A DNA stretch of 64,000 nt from Micrococcus terreus (GTDB lineage Bacteria > Actinomycetota > Actinomycetes > Actinomycetales > Micrococcaceae): NCBI RefSeq assembly GCF_900116905.1, contig NZ_FPCG01000004.1:124001-188000 (forward strand), read 5' to 3'. Made by a program: the position numbers and the translations under genes. The notes beneath the pieces were generated by a model. That model was not told where the DNA came from and did not search any database. It saw only the letters and a program-made list of their open reading frames with translations. Within the stretch, counting starts at the first letter, position 1. Each line of letters begins with the position of its first letter. Below are positions 21,749-29,782 of this stretch, piece by piece.

Positions 21749-24700
21749 TCAAGCAGACGGTGCCGCACCCAGGTCCAGGTGGTGTGTGCCGAGTCTGATG
21801 AATCGGCGGTCGTGGGTGACCAGGACGGTCGTGACACCCTGCAGCGCCGCGGCCAGGTCCTGCATGAGCGCCTCCGCCTCGTCCTCACCCAGATGCGCGG
21901 TGGGCTCGTCCAGGAGCACGACGTCGGCCCGGGCCAGGAGCGCTCTGGCCACCGCCACCCGCTGCCGCTGGCCCCCGGAGAGACGATGCCCCGCCGGACC
22001 CACGCGGGTGTCCAGTCCGTGGGGTGCGGCATCCAGCCAGGGCCCCAGCCCCACGGTGCGCAGCACCTGCACCATCTCCTCCTCCCCCGGGCGGTCCTGG
22101 GGGTCACGCGAGAGGGCCAGGTTTGAGCGGAGTGTGGAGTCGAAGAGCGCCGCGTCCTGAGGGCACCAGGCCACCTGCTGCAGGGGATGCCCAGTGCCCG
22201 GAGCGGATCGGTGGGCGGCTTCCGTGGCCTGGCCGGTCCGCAGGGTGTACGTCCCCGTGCGGGGCCGCAGGAAACCCAGCAGGACGGCCAGCAGGGTGGA
22301 CTTGCCCGATCCCGACGGCCCAGTGACCACGGCCAGTTCCCCGCGCTGGGCCTGCAGGGTCGCCCCGGTGAACACATCGGCGCCGGTGCCGGGGTAGCGG
22401 GCTGAGGCCTGGTCCAGCTCCGCCCCGCTGACGCGGGTCCCCTCGCCGTCCACCTGAACCCAGCTGCTCGCCTGCTCCTCCGGCCCGGTCGAGGTCAGGA
22501 ACGGCCCGGTCTTGGCCAGCTGGCGCCGCAGCACCGCCCCCTGCTGCACGGCGGTCACGCACAGCCCCAGCGGCTCGGCCAACGCGAGCATCAGGAACAC
22601 CACGAGCGCGGTGATCGGGGCGGTGACCCCGTGCTGAATGCAGACGATCATCGACTGCACGGCGGCCCACCCGGAGACGGCGACCACCAGCGCCTGCCCC
22701 AGGCCGGCGGCGGCAGCTGACCGGCGCAGCGGCCTGGATGCCTGCGCGTCCGCAGTGGCGAACCGCTCAGCGGCCAGTCCGGCGGCGCCGTTGGCGGCCA
22801 GATCGGTGGCGGCCGCGAACAGGGCCGATGTACGGCGCAGCACACCCGTGCGGTGGTCCACCAGCTCCCCGGACGTGCGCCGGTCAGCCAGCCAGACGGT
22901 CACCGGGATGACGGTGAACCCCACCAGTCCGGCCACCGCAGCCGGCCACCAGGCGGTGGGCGCCATCACGGCCACCACGCCCACGGTCACGGCCCAGCTG
23001 ACCAGCGCGGCAGGCAGCGGGACGATCACCCGGGGCACCGCATCGCGCAGCTCGTCCACATCGGCGATGAGCAGGGACAGAGCACCCCCGGACCGAGTGA
23101 GCCGTCCCCACAGCGCGGCCCGAGAGCCCAGGGCATCCCAGAGACGCAGCCGCACCCGGTTGGCCCAGCCGAGCACGGCGTCGTGCGTGGCCAGCCGGTC
23201 CAGGTAGCGGAACAGCGCCCGACCGATGCCGAAGAAGCGGACCATCACGATCACCGAGAGCAGGAAGAGCACCGGGGGCTGGTAGGACGCCTGCACGATC
23301 AGCCATCCGGAGAGGGCGGCGAGCAGGGCCGCCGACAGGGTGGCGGCGACCGACCACGCCACACCGGACAGGAAACGGCGATCGGTCAACGGCAGCAGGG
23401 CCAGCAGCTTCTTCCACGTCAGCCGGGCCGGGGACGGCTCAGTCTCCCGACTCGGCCGCTCTGGAGCCTCCACCGGAGTAGGTCCGTCCGATGGCGGCTC
23501 CAGGCCTGCCCGCCCGGCAGCGGTGCGCCCGGTGGCGTCCACCACCACAGCCGCCCGCCCGTGCAGCAGACGGTCATGCGAAGCCGCCACCACGATCGAC
23601 TCCAGGCTCTGGCCGTCCGGCAGCCGACCGGCCGCCAGCTCCACCAGCGTGGCGCGCACCCGTGCGGCGCTGCCCGGGTCCAGATGGGCCGTGGGCTCGT
23701 CCAGCGCCACCAGCCAGCCGGGCGCCGGCCCGGCCGGACGTCGTCGGGACTCGTCTCTGGCAGAGGCCATCAGCCGGGTCAGCACCCGAGCCAGCCCGAG
23801 CCTGCGGCGTTCGCCCGGGCTCAGATCGTCTGGACGGCGTGTCAGCAGGTCCGGCAGGGCACTGGCGGTGAGCGCGTGCCGGAGGATCTCCTCCAGCTCG
23901 GCGGTCTGCGCCCCGGCCGCGCGAGCATACAGCTCCAGCTCGGCCCGCACCGTGGATTCGCTGAAGGCCGGGTGCTGCCCCAGCCAGGCCACAGGGCGGC
24001 CACGCAGTCCATACACGCTCCCGCTGAAGGCGGCGACATCATCCCGCAGCACGCCGGCCAGGGCTCCCACCAGCGTGGACTTGCCGGTGCCCGAGGCTCC
24101 CGCGAGCACGGTCAGTCCGGGCTCCAGCCTCAGGTCCAGTCCCCCTTGTCCGGCCTCAGTGGCGGCCCCGACGACGGCCGGCAGGGGTGCTCCGTCCGCG
24201 TCCCGGTAGGCGATGGTCACCTGGTGCAGGCGGACCGGTCCGGTGGGGACGGAGTCCTCCTCCTCGGCGGGCTCCAGGGCGGCGAACGGGCCCGGGACGG
24301 GACGATCGGCCTCCGCCCGTGCCCGGCGCATGGCCTCCAGTCCGTCCTCGGAGGCGTGGTGGGCGGCGCCGATGTCCCGGAACGGCAGATACACCTCCGG
24401 GGCCAGAGCCAGCACCAGCAGGCCGGTGTAGAGGTCCAGCTCGCCGTAGACCAGGCGGACCCCGATGAACACCGCCACCACCGCCACAGAGAGGGTGCTG
24501 ATCAGCTCCAGGGCGAAGCCGGACATGAATGCGGTCCGCAGGGTGGTCATCGTGGTGGTGCGGTAGCGCTCGGAGACCTCGGCCAGCGCCTGACGCTGGG
24601 TCCCGGCACGGCGCAGACCCACCAGGACCGGCAGCCCCCGAGCCAGCTCCAGCAGGTGGTCGGAGAGCCGGTCGAGGCCGTCGGCGGCCTGTTCCACCCG

Positions 24701-25324
24701 GTCCTCGGTGTATCGGCCGATCAGCACCATGAACAGAGGGATCAGCGGGATCGTCAGCACCAGGATCAGTGCCGAGACCCAGTCGTGCGCCAGGATCCAC
24801 ACGCCCAAGGCCAGCGGCACCACCGCGGCCGTGGTCAGCGCGGGCAGGTACTGGGTGAACCAGTCATCCATGCCGTCCAGCCCGGTGCTGGCCAGCACGG
24901 CGTCGGCACCGGCCCGATCAGCCCCGGTCCCCGACGAGTCCAGTCGGCGCCTGACCAGGGCCAGACGCAGTTCCTCCTTGGCGCCCAACGCCGCCCGCCG
25001 GGCCATCACCTGCTGGCCCCAGACTGCCAGGGCGCGAGCGATGACTCCGAACGCCCCGAGGACCACGGTGAGGCTCGCCTCCGCACTGCCGGCCCAGGCG
25101 GTCAGGCCGTACCGTGCAGGGTCGAAGGCGGACGGATCCGGGCGGAACAGCAGCCCCACCAGGTTCTGGCTCTGCGGTGCCGGCAGCACGGAGGCCAGGT
25201 GCGCCACGCCGCGTGCCAGACTCGTGGCCAGCAGCACCCAGCCCACGGCCTTGACGCCGGCCAGCAGGGTCAGCATGGCCACCGCCGACCGACCACGCCG
25301 GGAGGCGGGCAGCTCGGGTCTCAT
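21749..25324 (-). CDS. cydDC: fused CydD-CydC thiol reductant ABC exporter
   Basis: A heterodimeric ABC exporter in one 1191-residue chain. CydDC exports cysteine/glutathione-type thiols and is needed to assemble heme-containing cytochrome bd. CydD half: six helices to about 310, Walker A GASGTGKS (409-416), signature LSPGERRR, Walker B LVALDEPTAHLD. CydC half: helices from about 640, Walker A GPSGSGKST (1002-1010), signature LSGGQRQR, Walker B VVLLDEPTAHLG. A Pro/Glu-rich linker of about 50 residues joins the halves. Many bacteria have two genes; the fusion is common in actinobacteria. It lies 7 nt after cydB and so closes a cydA-cydB-cydDC operon. Confidence 0.94.
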   Translation of the reverse strand: MRPELPASRRGRSAVAMLTLLAGVKAVGWVLLATSLARGVAHLASVLPAPQSQNLVGLLFRPDPSAFDPARYGLTAWAGSAEASLTVVLGAFGVIARALAVWGQQVMARRAALGAKEELRLALVRRRLDSSGTGADRAGADAVLASTGLDGMDDWFTQYLPALTTAAVVPLALGVWILAHDWVSALILVLTIPLIPLFMVLIGRYTEDRVEQAADGLDRLSDHLLELARGLPVLVGLRRAGTQRQALAEVSERYRTTTMTTLRTAFMSGFALELISTLSVAVVAVFIGVRLVYGELDLYTGLLVLALAPEVYLPFRDIGAAHHASEDGLEAMRRARAEADRPVPGPFAALEPAEEEDSVPTGPVRLHQVTIAYRDADGAPLPAVVGAATEAGQGGLDLRLEPGLTVLAGASGTGKSTLVGALAGVLRDDVAAFSGSVYGLRGRPVAWLGQHPAFSESTVRAELELYARAAGAQTAELEEILRHALTASALPDLLTRRPDDLSPGERRRLGLARVLTRLMASARDESRRRPAGPAPGWLVALDEPTAHLDPGSAARVRATLVELAAGRLPDGQSLESIVVAASHDRLLHGRAAVVVDATGRTAAGRAGLEPPSDGPTPVEAPERPSRETEPSPARLTWKKLLALLPLTDRRFLSGVAWSVAATLSAALLAALSGWLIVQASYQPPVLFLLSVIVMVRFFGIGRALFRYLDRLATHDAVLGWANRVRLRLWDALGSRAALWGRLTRSGGALSLLIADVDELRDAVPRVIVPLPAALVSWAVTVGVVAVMAPTAWWPAAVAGLVGFTVIPVTVWLADRRTSGELVDHRTGVLRRTSALFAAATDLAANGAAGLAAERFATADAQASRPLRRSAAAAGLGQALVVAVSGWAAVQSMIVCIQHGVTAPITALVVFLMLALAEPLGLCVTAVQQGAVLRRQLAKTGPFLTSTGPEEQASSWVQVDGEGTRVSGAELDQASARYPGTGADVFTGATLQAQRGELAVVTGPSGSGKSTLLAVLLGFLRPRTGTYTLRTGQATEAAHRSAPGTGHPLQQVAWCPQDAALFDSTLRSNLALSRDPQDRPGEEEMVQVLRTVGLGPWLDAAPHGLDTRVGPAGHRLSGGQRQRVAVARALLARADVVLLDEPTAHLGEDEAEALMQDLAAALQGVTTVLVTHDRRFIRLGTHHLDLGAAPSA

Positions 25325-25331
25325 GAGGCGC

Positions 25332-26351
25332 TCAGACCGGGGTCACCACGTGTGACTCAGGAATGTGGGTCTCCTGCAGCCGCCTGCGGAACACCCAGTA
25401 CGTCCATCCCTGATATGCCAGCACGATCGGCACGAAGATGACCGCCACCCAGGTCATCACCCCCAGCGTGTAGTCGGAGGAGGACGCGCTCTGCACGGTG
25501 AGGTTGAACGCCGGATCCAGGGTCGAGGGCAGCACGTTCGGGTACATCGCGGTGAAGATCGCCGTCACCCCGGCCGCCAGGAAGACGGCCAGGAAGATGA
25601 ACGAGTATCCCTCGCGGCGGCGAGTGGCCATCACCCAGGCCACCACCATCCCGACGACGGCCACCGCCAGTGCGATCCACGGCGCCGCCTTCGGGTTCTG
25701 GACCAGGACCAGGACGGCCCACAGGGCCAGCGGGACCAGGTACAGACCCAGCCAGCGCGAGAGGTGACGGTGTGAGGCCTCGCGCGGGGCGCCGTCGGTC
25801 TTCAGTCCCAGGAAGGCCCACCCCATTGCCAGGGCGAAGCCCACCACGGCCAGTCCGCCCAGCACCGCGTAGCCGTTGAGCCAGACGAACGGTCCGCCCA
25901 CGCGGTCCCCGTTGGCGTTCAGCGGCAGCCCGGTGGAGGTCAGGGCGAGCATGGCACCCACGCAGAACGCGGCCACAGCGGACCCGCCGGCCAGGCACCA
26001 GTCCCAGGTGGCACGTCCTCGCTGGGTGAGTGCCTTGCCTCGGTACTCGATCGAGACTGCACGCAGGATCAGCGCCAGCAGGGCGATGGTCAACGGGACG
26101 TAGAGCGCGGAGAACAGCGAGGCGTACCAGAGCGGGAAGGCGGCGAAGGTGGCGCCACCAGCGGTGAGCAGCCACACCTCGTTGCCGTCCCACACGGGGC
26201 CGATCGTGTTGAGCAGCACCCGGCGCTGGGATTCGTTGCGTGCCCAGACCTTCATGAGCATGCCGACGCCCAGGTCGAATCCCTCCAGCAGGAGGTATCC
26301 GGTCCAGAGCACGGCGATCAGGATGAACCACAGGGTGGGGAGGACGTCCAT
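25332..26351 (-). CDS. cydB: cytochrome bd ubiquinol/menaquinol oxidase subunit II
   Basis: A 339-residue integral membrane partner of CydA in the high-affinity terminal oxidase. The conserved N-terminal block reads LWTGYLLLEGFDLGVGML, followed by IGPVWDGNEVWLLTAGGATFAAFP. About nine hydrophobic helices are visible, ending at VIFVPIVLAYQGWTYWVF. The ATG at 26351 lies 47 nt after cydA and the stop is 7 nt before cydDC. Confidence 0.97.
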   Translation of the reverse strand: MDVLPTLWFILIAVLWTGYLLLEGFDLGVGMLMKVWARNESQRRVLLNTIGPVWDGNEVWLLTAGGATFAAFPLWYASLFSALYVPLTIALLALILRAVSIEYRGKALTQRGRATWDWCLAGGSAVAAFCVGAMLALTSTGLPLNANGDRVGGPFVWLNGYAVLGGLAVVGFALAMGWAFLGLKTDGAPREASHRHLSRWLGLYLVPLALWAVLVLVQNPKAAPWIALAVAVVGMVVAWVMATRRREGYSFIFLAVFLAAGVTAIFTAMYPNVLPSTLDPAFNLTVQSASSSDYTLGVMTWVAVIFVPIVLAYQGWTYWVFRRRLQETHIPESHVVTPV

Positions 26352-26398
26352 GTCAGTGACCTGTCTCTCTGTCTCTCACGTGTTCTCGGGCGGCCGGG

Positions 26399-28000
26399 TC
26401 AGTAGGCGAACGCGAGGACATCGGAGTCCTCTCGTCGGCCGCTGCTGCCAGGTCCGTCGTGGTGGTCGTCGGAGTGCTCGTCTGCGGTGAGCTCCGGCAT
26501 GCCCGCGGGCACGCCACCCTTGACGTACCGCGTGAGCAGGATGACCTCCACCACCATCAGCACGGCGTAGATCAGCGTCAGGGCCACCAGGGAGAACAGG
26601 ATCTCCCCACCGGAGACGCCCGGGGAGACGGCGGCCGCCGTGTACATCCACACCTGGTCGATGCCCGTGGGATCGGGGTTGGGCACCACCACGAAGGGCT
26701 GACGTCCCATCTCGGTGAAGATCCAGCCGGCGGCGTTGGCGCCGAACGGGGCCAGGATGCCGAACACCGCCAAGCGCATCAGGGGCCGGCTGGCCGGAAC
26801 GGTGCCCTTGCGGGTGACCCACAAGGCGATCGCCGCGGCCAGGGCGGCCAGACCGCCGAAGGTGATCATGATGCGGAAGCCCCAGTAGGTCACCTCCATC
26901 ACCGGCAGGTAGTCGATCTCCATGCCTGCCCGCTCTCCGTACATCGGGTCGTCGGGCAGGTGGGTGCCGTACATCTCCTGGTACTCCGGGATCAGGGTGT
27001 TCACACCCTTCACGTCCGTGGTGAAGTCGTTGTGCGCCAGGAACGAGAGCAGTCCGGGCACCTCGAACACGCCCACCACGTCATCGCAGGTGGTGGCACC
27101 CTCGGTGCGCGGATTGGCCACGGAGAGAATGGAGAACGCGGTGCCGTCGCGACAGGCCGCCTCAGCGGCGGCCATCTTCATCGGCTGCTGCTGGATCATC
27201 AGCTGTGCCTGGGCATGGCCGCTGAAGGCTGTCCCCAGGAAGCCGACGACCGCCACCCAGGCGCCCCACCGCAAGGAGGTGATCCAGACCGCATGGTCCT
27301 TCTCATCGCGTCCCTTGGATCCGGTGGTGCCCACCATGACGGTGCCGTCAGCGGCGACGGTGTCGATCCCGTCCGTGCGTCGCTTCCACAAGTGGTACCA
27401 GGAGATGCCGAGCAGGAAGGCTCCCGCCACGGACACGGCGCCGAAGATGGTGTGGGGGAAGCGCACGATCAGCGTGTTGTTGGTCAGCACGGCCCAGATG
27501 TCCGTCATCACCGGGCGGCCATCCACCATCTCCACTCCCACCGGATGCTGCATCCAGGAGTTGGCGGCCAGGATGAAGTAGGCGGAGAAGACCGAGCCGA
27601 TCACAGCCGCCCAGAGCGCCGCCAGGTGGATCCGAGGGTTGATCCTGTTCCAGCCGAAGATCCAGATGCCCAGGAAGACGGACTCCAGGAAGAAGGCGAT
27701 CAGCGCCTCCATGGCCAGCGGAGCACCGAACACATCACCGACGAACCGGGAGTATTCGGACCAGGCCATCCCGAACTGGAACTCCTGGACGATGCCCGTG
27801 GCCACGCCCATGATGAAGTTGATCAGGAAGAGCTTGCCCCAGAACTTGGTCATCCGCAGGTACTGCTCCTGACCGGTGCGGTGCCACTTCGTCTGCATGT
27901 AGACGAGCACCATGCCCAGGCCGATGGTCAACGGGACCATCATGAAGTGATAGACGGTGGTGATGCCGAACTGCCACCGGGCGATGTCCAAAGGATCCAC
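26399..28000 (-). CDS. cydA: cytochrome bd oxidase subunit I
   Basis: The heme-carrying subunit that oxidises quinol and reduces O2 to water without pumping protons. Heme ligands are in place: H18 (b595 position, TTVYHF), H183 and M378 (b558; FPHTIFGA and GFRIMITFG). Conserved acids E98 and E106 and the GRQPF motif (432-436) are present. The quinol-binding Q-loop (about 260-370) is of the short type and holds two cysteines (C283, C305), recalling the Q-loop disulfide of mycobacterial bd oxidase. A hydrophilic His/Asp-rich tail ends the 533 residues. The GTG at 28000 has AGAGGG 8 nt upstream. First gene of cydAB-cydDC. Confidence 0.97.
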   Translation of the reverse strand: MDPLDIARWQFGITTVYHFMMVPLTIGLGMVLVYMQTKWHRTGQEQYLRMTKFWGKLFLINFIMGVATGIVQEFQFGMAWSEYSRFVGDVFGAPLAMEALIAFFLESVFLGIWIFGWNRINPRIHLAALWAAVIGSVFSAYFILAANSWMQHPVGVEMVDGRPVMTDIWAVLTNNTLIVRFPHTIFGAVSVAGAFLLGISWYHLWKRRTDGIDTVAADGTVMVGTTGSKGRDEKDHAVWITSLRWGAWVAVVGFLGTAFSGHAQAQLMIQQQPMKMAAAEAACRDGTAFSILSVANPRTEGATTCDDVVGVFEVPGLLSFLAHNDFTTDVKGVNTLIPEYQEMYGTHLPDDPMYGERAGMEIDYLPVMEVTYWGFRIMITFGGLAALAAAIALWVTRKGTVPASRPLMRLAVFGILAPFGANAAGWIFTEMGRQPFVVVPNPDPTGIDQVWMYTAAAVSPGVSGGEILFSLVALTLIYAVLMVVEVILLTRYVKGGVPAGMPELTADEHSDDHHDGPGSSGRREDSDVLAFAY

Positions 28001-28132
28001 AGTGGATGCCCTCTTTCCGCAGGGCTGCCCGGACGCGCACGGGCAGCGACCAATGAGTCGACGGCGGGCCAGGACAGACCGGGCCCGATCGCCCTGTCCA
28101 GGGGGGTGGCAGGGCGGTGCGAGGCCGGCTGG

Positions 28133-28148
28133 GGAACAGCTCTGTTCC
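28133..28148. promoter_or_regulatory. palindrome in the cydA leader
   Basis: GGAACAG-CT-CTGTTCC, two perfect 7-bp arms with a 2-nt centre. It would lie just downstream of the predicted cyd transcription start. The binding protein is unknown; the 6-nt gap between GAAC and GTTC does not fit the actinobacterial LexA box (4 nt). Confidence 0.45.
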
Positions 28149-28161
28149 GCCGGATGACTCC

Positions 28162-28167
28162 AGCGTA
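28162..28167 (-). promoter_or_regulatory. putative cydABDC -10 box
   Basis: TACGCT on the minus strand, about 160 nt upstream of the cydA start. The palindrome at 28176-28192 covers its spacer/-35 region. Confidence 0.35.
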
Positions 28168-28175
28168 GCCCCGTT

Positions 28176-28192
28176 TTCTACGTCCTGTAGAA
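28176..28192. promoter_or_regulatory. BlaI-type operator candidate
   Basis: TTCTAC-GTCCT-GTAGAA, perfect 6-bp arms. BlaI/MecI-family repressors bind TAC/GTA-type palindromes (for example TACTACA...TGTAGTA in mycobacteria). It overlaps the putative blaI -10 (TAGAAT, 28188-28193) and the putative cyd -35 region, so one site could control both directions. Assignment to BlaI is inference from motif and adjacency. Confidence 0.5.
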
Positions 28193-28313
28193 TCCGAGTC
28201 GCCCCCCTGCGGTGAACGTGAGTGAGATCACCGCAGCCGGGGCGTCGCACACCGTTGAAGACTGTGATCCCGGCCGTGAGGCACCGCCTCCGCCGGATGT
28301 CGAAGGGGGCACC

Positions 28314-28673
28314 ATGGGACTGGGCGAGCTGGAACGCTCGGTGATGGATCTGCTGTGGGATCGCAGCGTGTCCCTGACCGCCACCGAAGTGCGGGAGGCG
28401 CTGGCCGAGCACGGCGCGCAGACCGCCAGGCCGCTGGCTGTGACCACCGTCCTCACCGTCCTCTCCCGTCTGGAGAAGAAGGGTCTCGTCCGGCGCGAGG
28501 GAGATCGGCGGCCTCATCGGTATGCACCCCTGGCCAGCCGTGAGGAGCACACGGCCGGCCTGCTCCATGAGGTCCTGGGGTCAGCTTCGGACCGAGAGGC
28601 CGTCCTGGCACGGTTCATCGGTGGCATCAGTGCCGATGAGACCGCCGCGCTGCGCCGCCTGCTCTCGCGCTGA
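28314..28673 (+). CDS. blaI: BlaI/MecI/CopY-family transcriptional repressor
   Basis: A 119-residue winged-helix repressor. The N-terminal half reads LGELERSVMDLLWD then LTATEVREAL and AVTTVLTVLSRLEKKGLVRREGDRRPHRY, the classic BlaI wing. The C-terminal ~45 residues are the dimerisation part (EVLGSASDREAVLARFIGGIS, LRRLL). The ATG at 28314 fits the family and has AAGGGGG 5-6 nt upstream. The M56 protease gene follows 44 nt later, as in BlaI/BlaR pairs. In M. tuberculosis the homologue controls beta-lactamase and ATP synthase genes; targets here are unknown, but a BlaI-like site lies upstream and faces cydA. Confidence 0.93.
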   Translation: MGLGELERSVMDLLWDRSVSLTATEVREALAEHGAQTARPLAVTTVLTVLSRLEKKGLVRREGDRRPHRYAPLASREEHTAGLLHEVLGSASDREAVLARFIGGISADETAALRRLLSR

Positions 28674-28705
28674 CCAGGACCTCAGTCGAGCGGGGCCCAC
28701 CCACC

Positions 28706-28711
28706 TAGACT
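28706..28711 (+). promoter_or_regulatory. M56 protease -10 box, leaderless
   Basis: TAGACT, then 6 nt, then ATG 28718. It gives the protease its own start within the blaI-protease pair. Confidence 0.45.
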
Positions 28712-28717
28712 GAGCCG

Positions 28718-29677
28718 ATGACCGCCCTGATCCTGGCCGTGCTCGCGCTGCTGCTGGCCTGGCCGGTGCCGGTGCTGCTCGGCAGGGCCCGCTGGGTGCG
28801 CCGGGCGCCCGCAACCGCAATGGTGCTCTGGCAGGCCGTCGCGCTGGCCGGCGGGCTGGCGATGATCGGGACCCCGTTGGCCTGGGGGCTGGCCCCGTAC
28901 GGCAGCAGCCTGCAGACGGCGGTGCCCGGTGCCGTCCAGGCACTGGTCACCGGAGACTGGCTCCACCGACTCGGCACGGACGATCTGGCACCGGCCCGGA
29001 TCGCCGCCGTGACGCTGGCGCTCGTGCTGACCGCTCACCTGCTGCTGACCCTGGGCGTGACCGGCGTGCGCACCCTGACGGAGCGCCGCCGACACCGCCA
29101 GCTGGTCGACCTGCTCGCCGCCCCAGGACGTCCACGTCGGCTCGATGGGCTCATCGGCGGCTCCCCCACGAGAGTGCTTCCCCACCAGACCCCGGTGGCG
29201 TACTGCCTGCCTGGCCTCACCGGCGCGGTGACCGTGGTCTCCCATGGCCTGCTGGAGCAGCTGACCGCGGATGAGGTCCGCGCGGTGGTGGCCCACGAAC
29301 GGGCGCATGTGCGCCAGCGGCACGACCTGCTTCGGCTGGCCTTCGAGGCCTGGCATCGGGCCTTTCCCTGGTTGCCCACCACACAGGTCGCCCGGCGCGC
29401 CGTGAGTGGCCTGACGGAGATGCTCGCCGACGACTCTGCCCTGCGGGAGCATCGCCGCGAGGTGCTCGTCTCGGCCCTGGCTCGAACCGGTACGGAACCC
29501 CCGCCGACCACCGACACCGATGCCGCCGCATCATCGGCCGCCTCCGTGCCGATCACCCTGCGTCTCTATCGTCTCCTCTCCCCCGTCGACCCCCTTCCCG
29601 CCTGGCAGCGGTTCGGTGTCGTCCTGGCGGCCGGCACCCTGGCGTTGCTGCCGCCGATCGTGCTCCTGAGCCCCTGA
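28718..29677 (+). CDS. M56 (BlaR1-like) membrane metalloprotease
   Basis: A 319-residue integral membrane zinc protease. The catalytic HExxH is HERAH at 193-197 with the family context VVAHERAHVRQRHDL and a downstream Glu-bearing helix. About four hydrophobic segments are seen (2-21, 35-58, 95-115, 298-316). Unlike staphylococcal BlaR1 it has no C-terminal penicillin-sensing domain, as is usual for actinobacterial members. It probably cleaves or inactivates the adjacent BlaI on an unknown signal. Confidence 0.9.
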   Translation: MTALILAVLALLLAWPVPVLLGRARWVRRAPATAMVLWQAVALAGGLAMIGTPLAWGLAPYGSSLQTAVPGAVQALVTGDWLHRLGTDDLAPARIAAVTLALVLTAHLLLTLGVTGVRTLTERRRHRQLVDLLAAPGRPRRLDGLIGGSPTRVLPHQTPVAYCLPGLTGAVTVVSHGLLEQLTADEVRAVVAHERAHVRQRHDLLRLAFEAWHRAFPWLPTTQVARRAVSGLTEMLADDSALREHRREVLVSALARTGTEPPPTTDTDAAASSAASVPITLRLYRLLSPVDPLPAWQRFGVVLAAGTLALLPPIVLLSP

Positions 29678-29712
29678 GCCACTCCGAACGCGCTGCACCC
29701 TGGGAGATTCGC

Positions 29713-29718
29713 TAGGCT
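29713..29718 (+). promoter_or_regulatory. putative ole operon -10 box
   Basis: TAGGCT 65 nt before the oleA GTG, in the 105-nt gap after the M56 gene. The -35 is not recognisable. Confidence 0.45.
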
Positions 29719-29782
29719 GGATCTTCGGCGGTCGTGACCGCCGTCCCCCCACACCCCTTTCAGGAACGGACCAGGCCACATA

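Larger units (their letters stand above)
28001..28313. other. 313-bp divergent control region cydA / blaI
   Basis: No gene is supported. It contains putative -10 boxes for both directions (TACGCT at 28162-28167 minus; TAGAAT at 28188-28193 plus) and two inverted repeats, annotated separately. AAGGGGG just before 28314 is the blaI ribosome site. Confidence 0.6.

Noticed and set aside
22853-25441. An 862-codon plus-strand frame opposite cydDC
   Set aside because: Gln/Gly/His-rich low-complexity translation typical of antisense frames; the opposite strand encodes CydDC with all ABC motifs.
28133-28148. LexA (SOS) box reading of the palindrome
   Set aside because: Actinobacterial LexA sites are GAAC-N4-GTTC; here the gap is 6 nt and the flanks do not fit.
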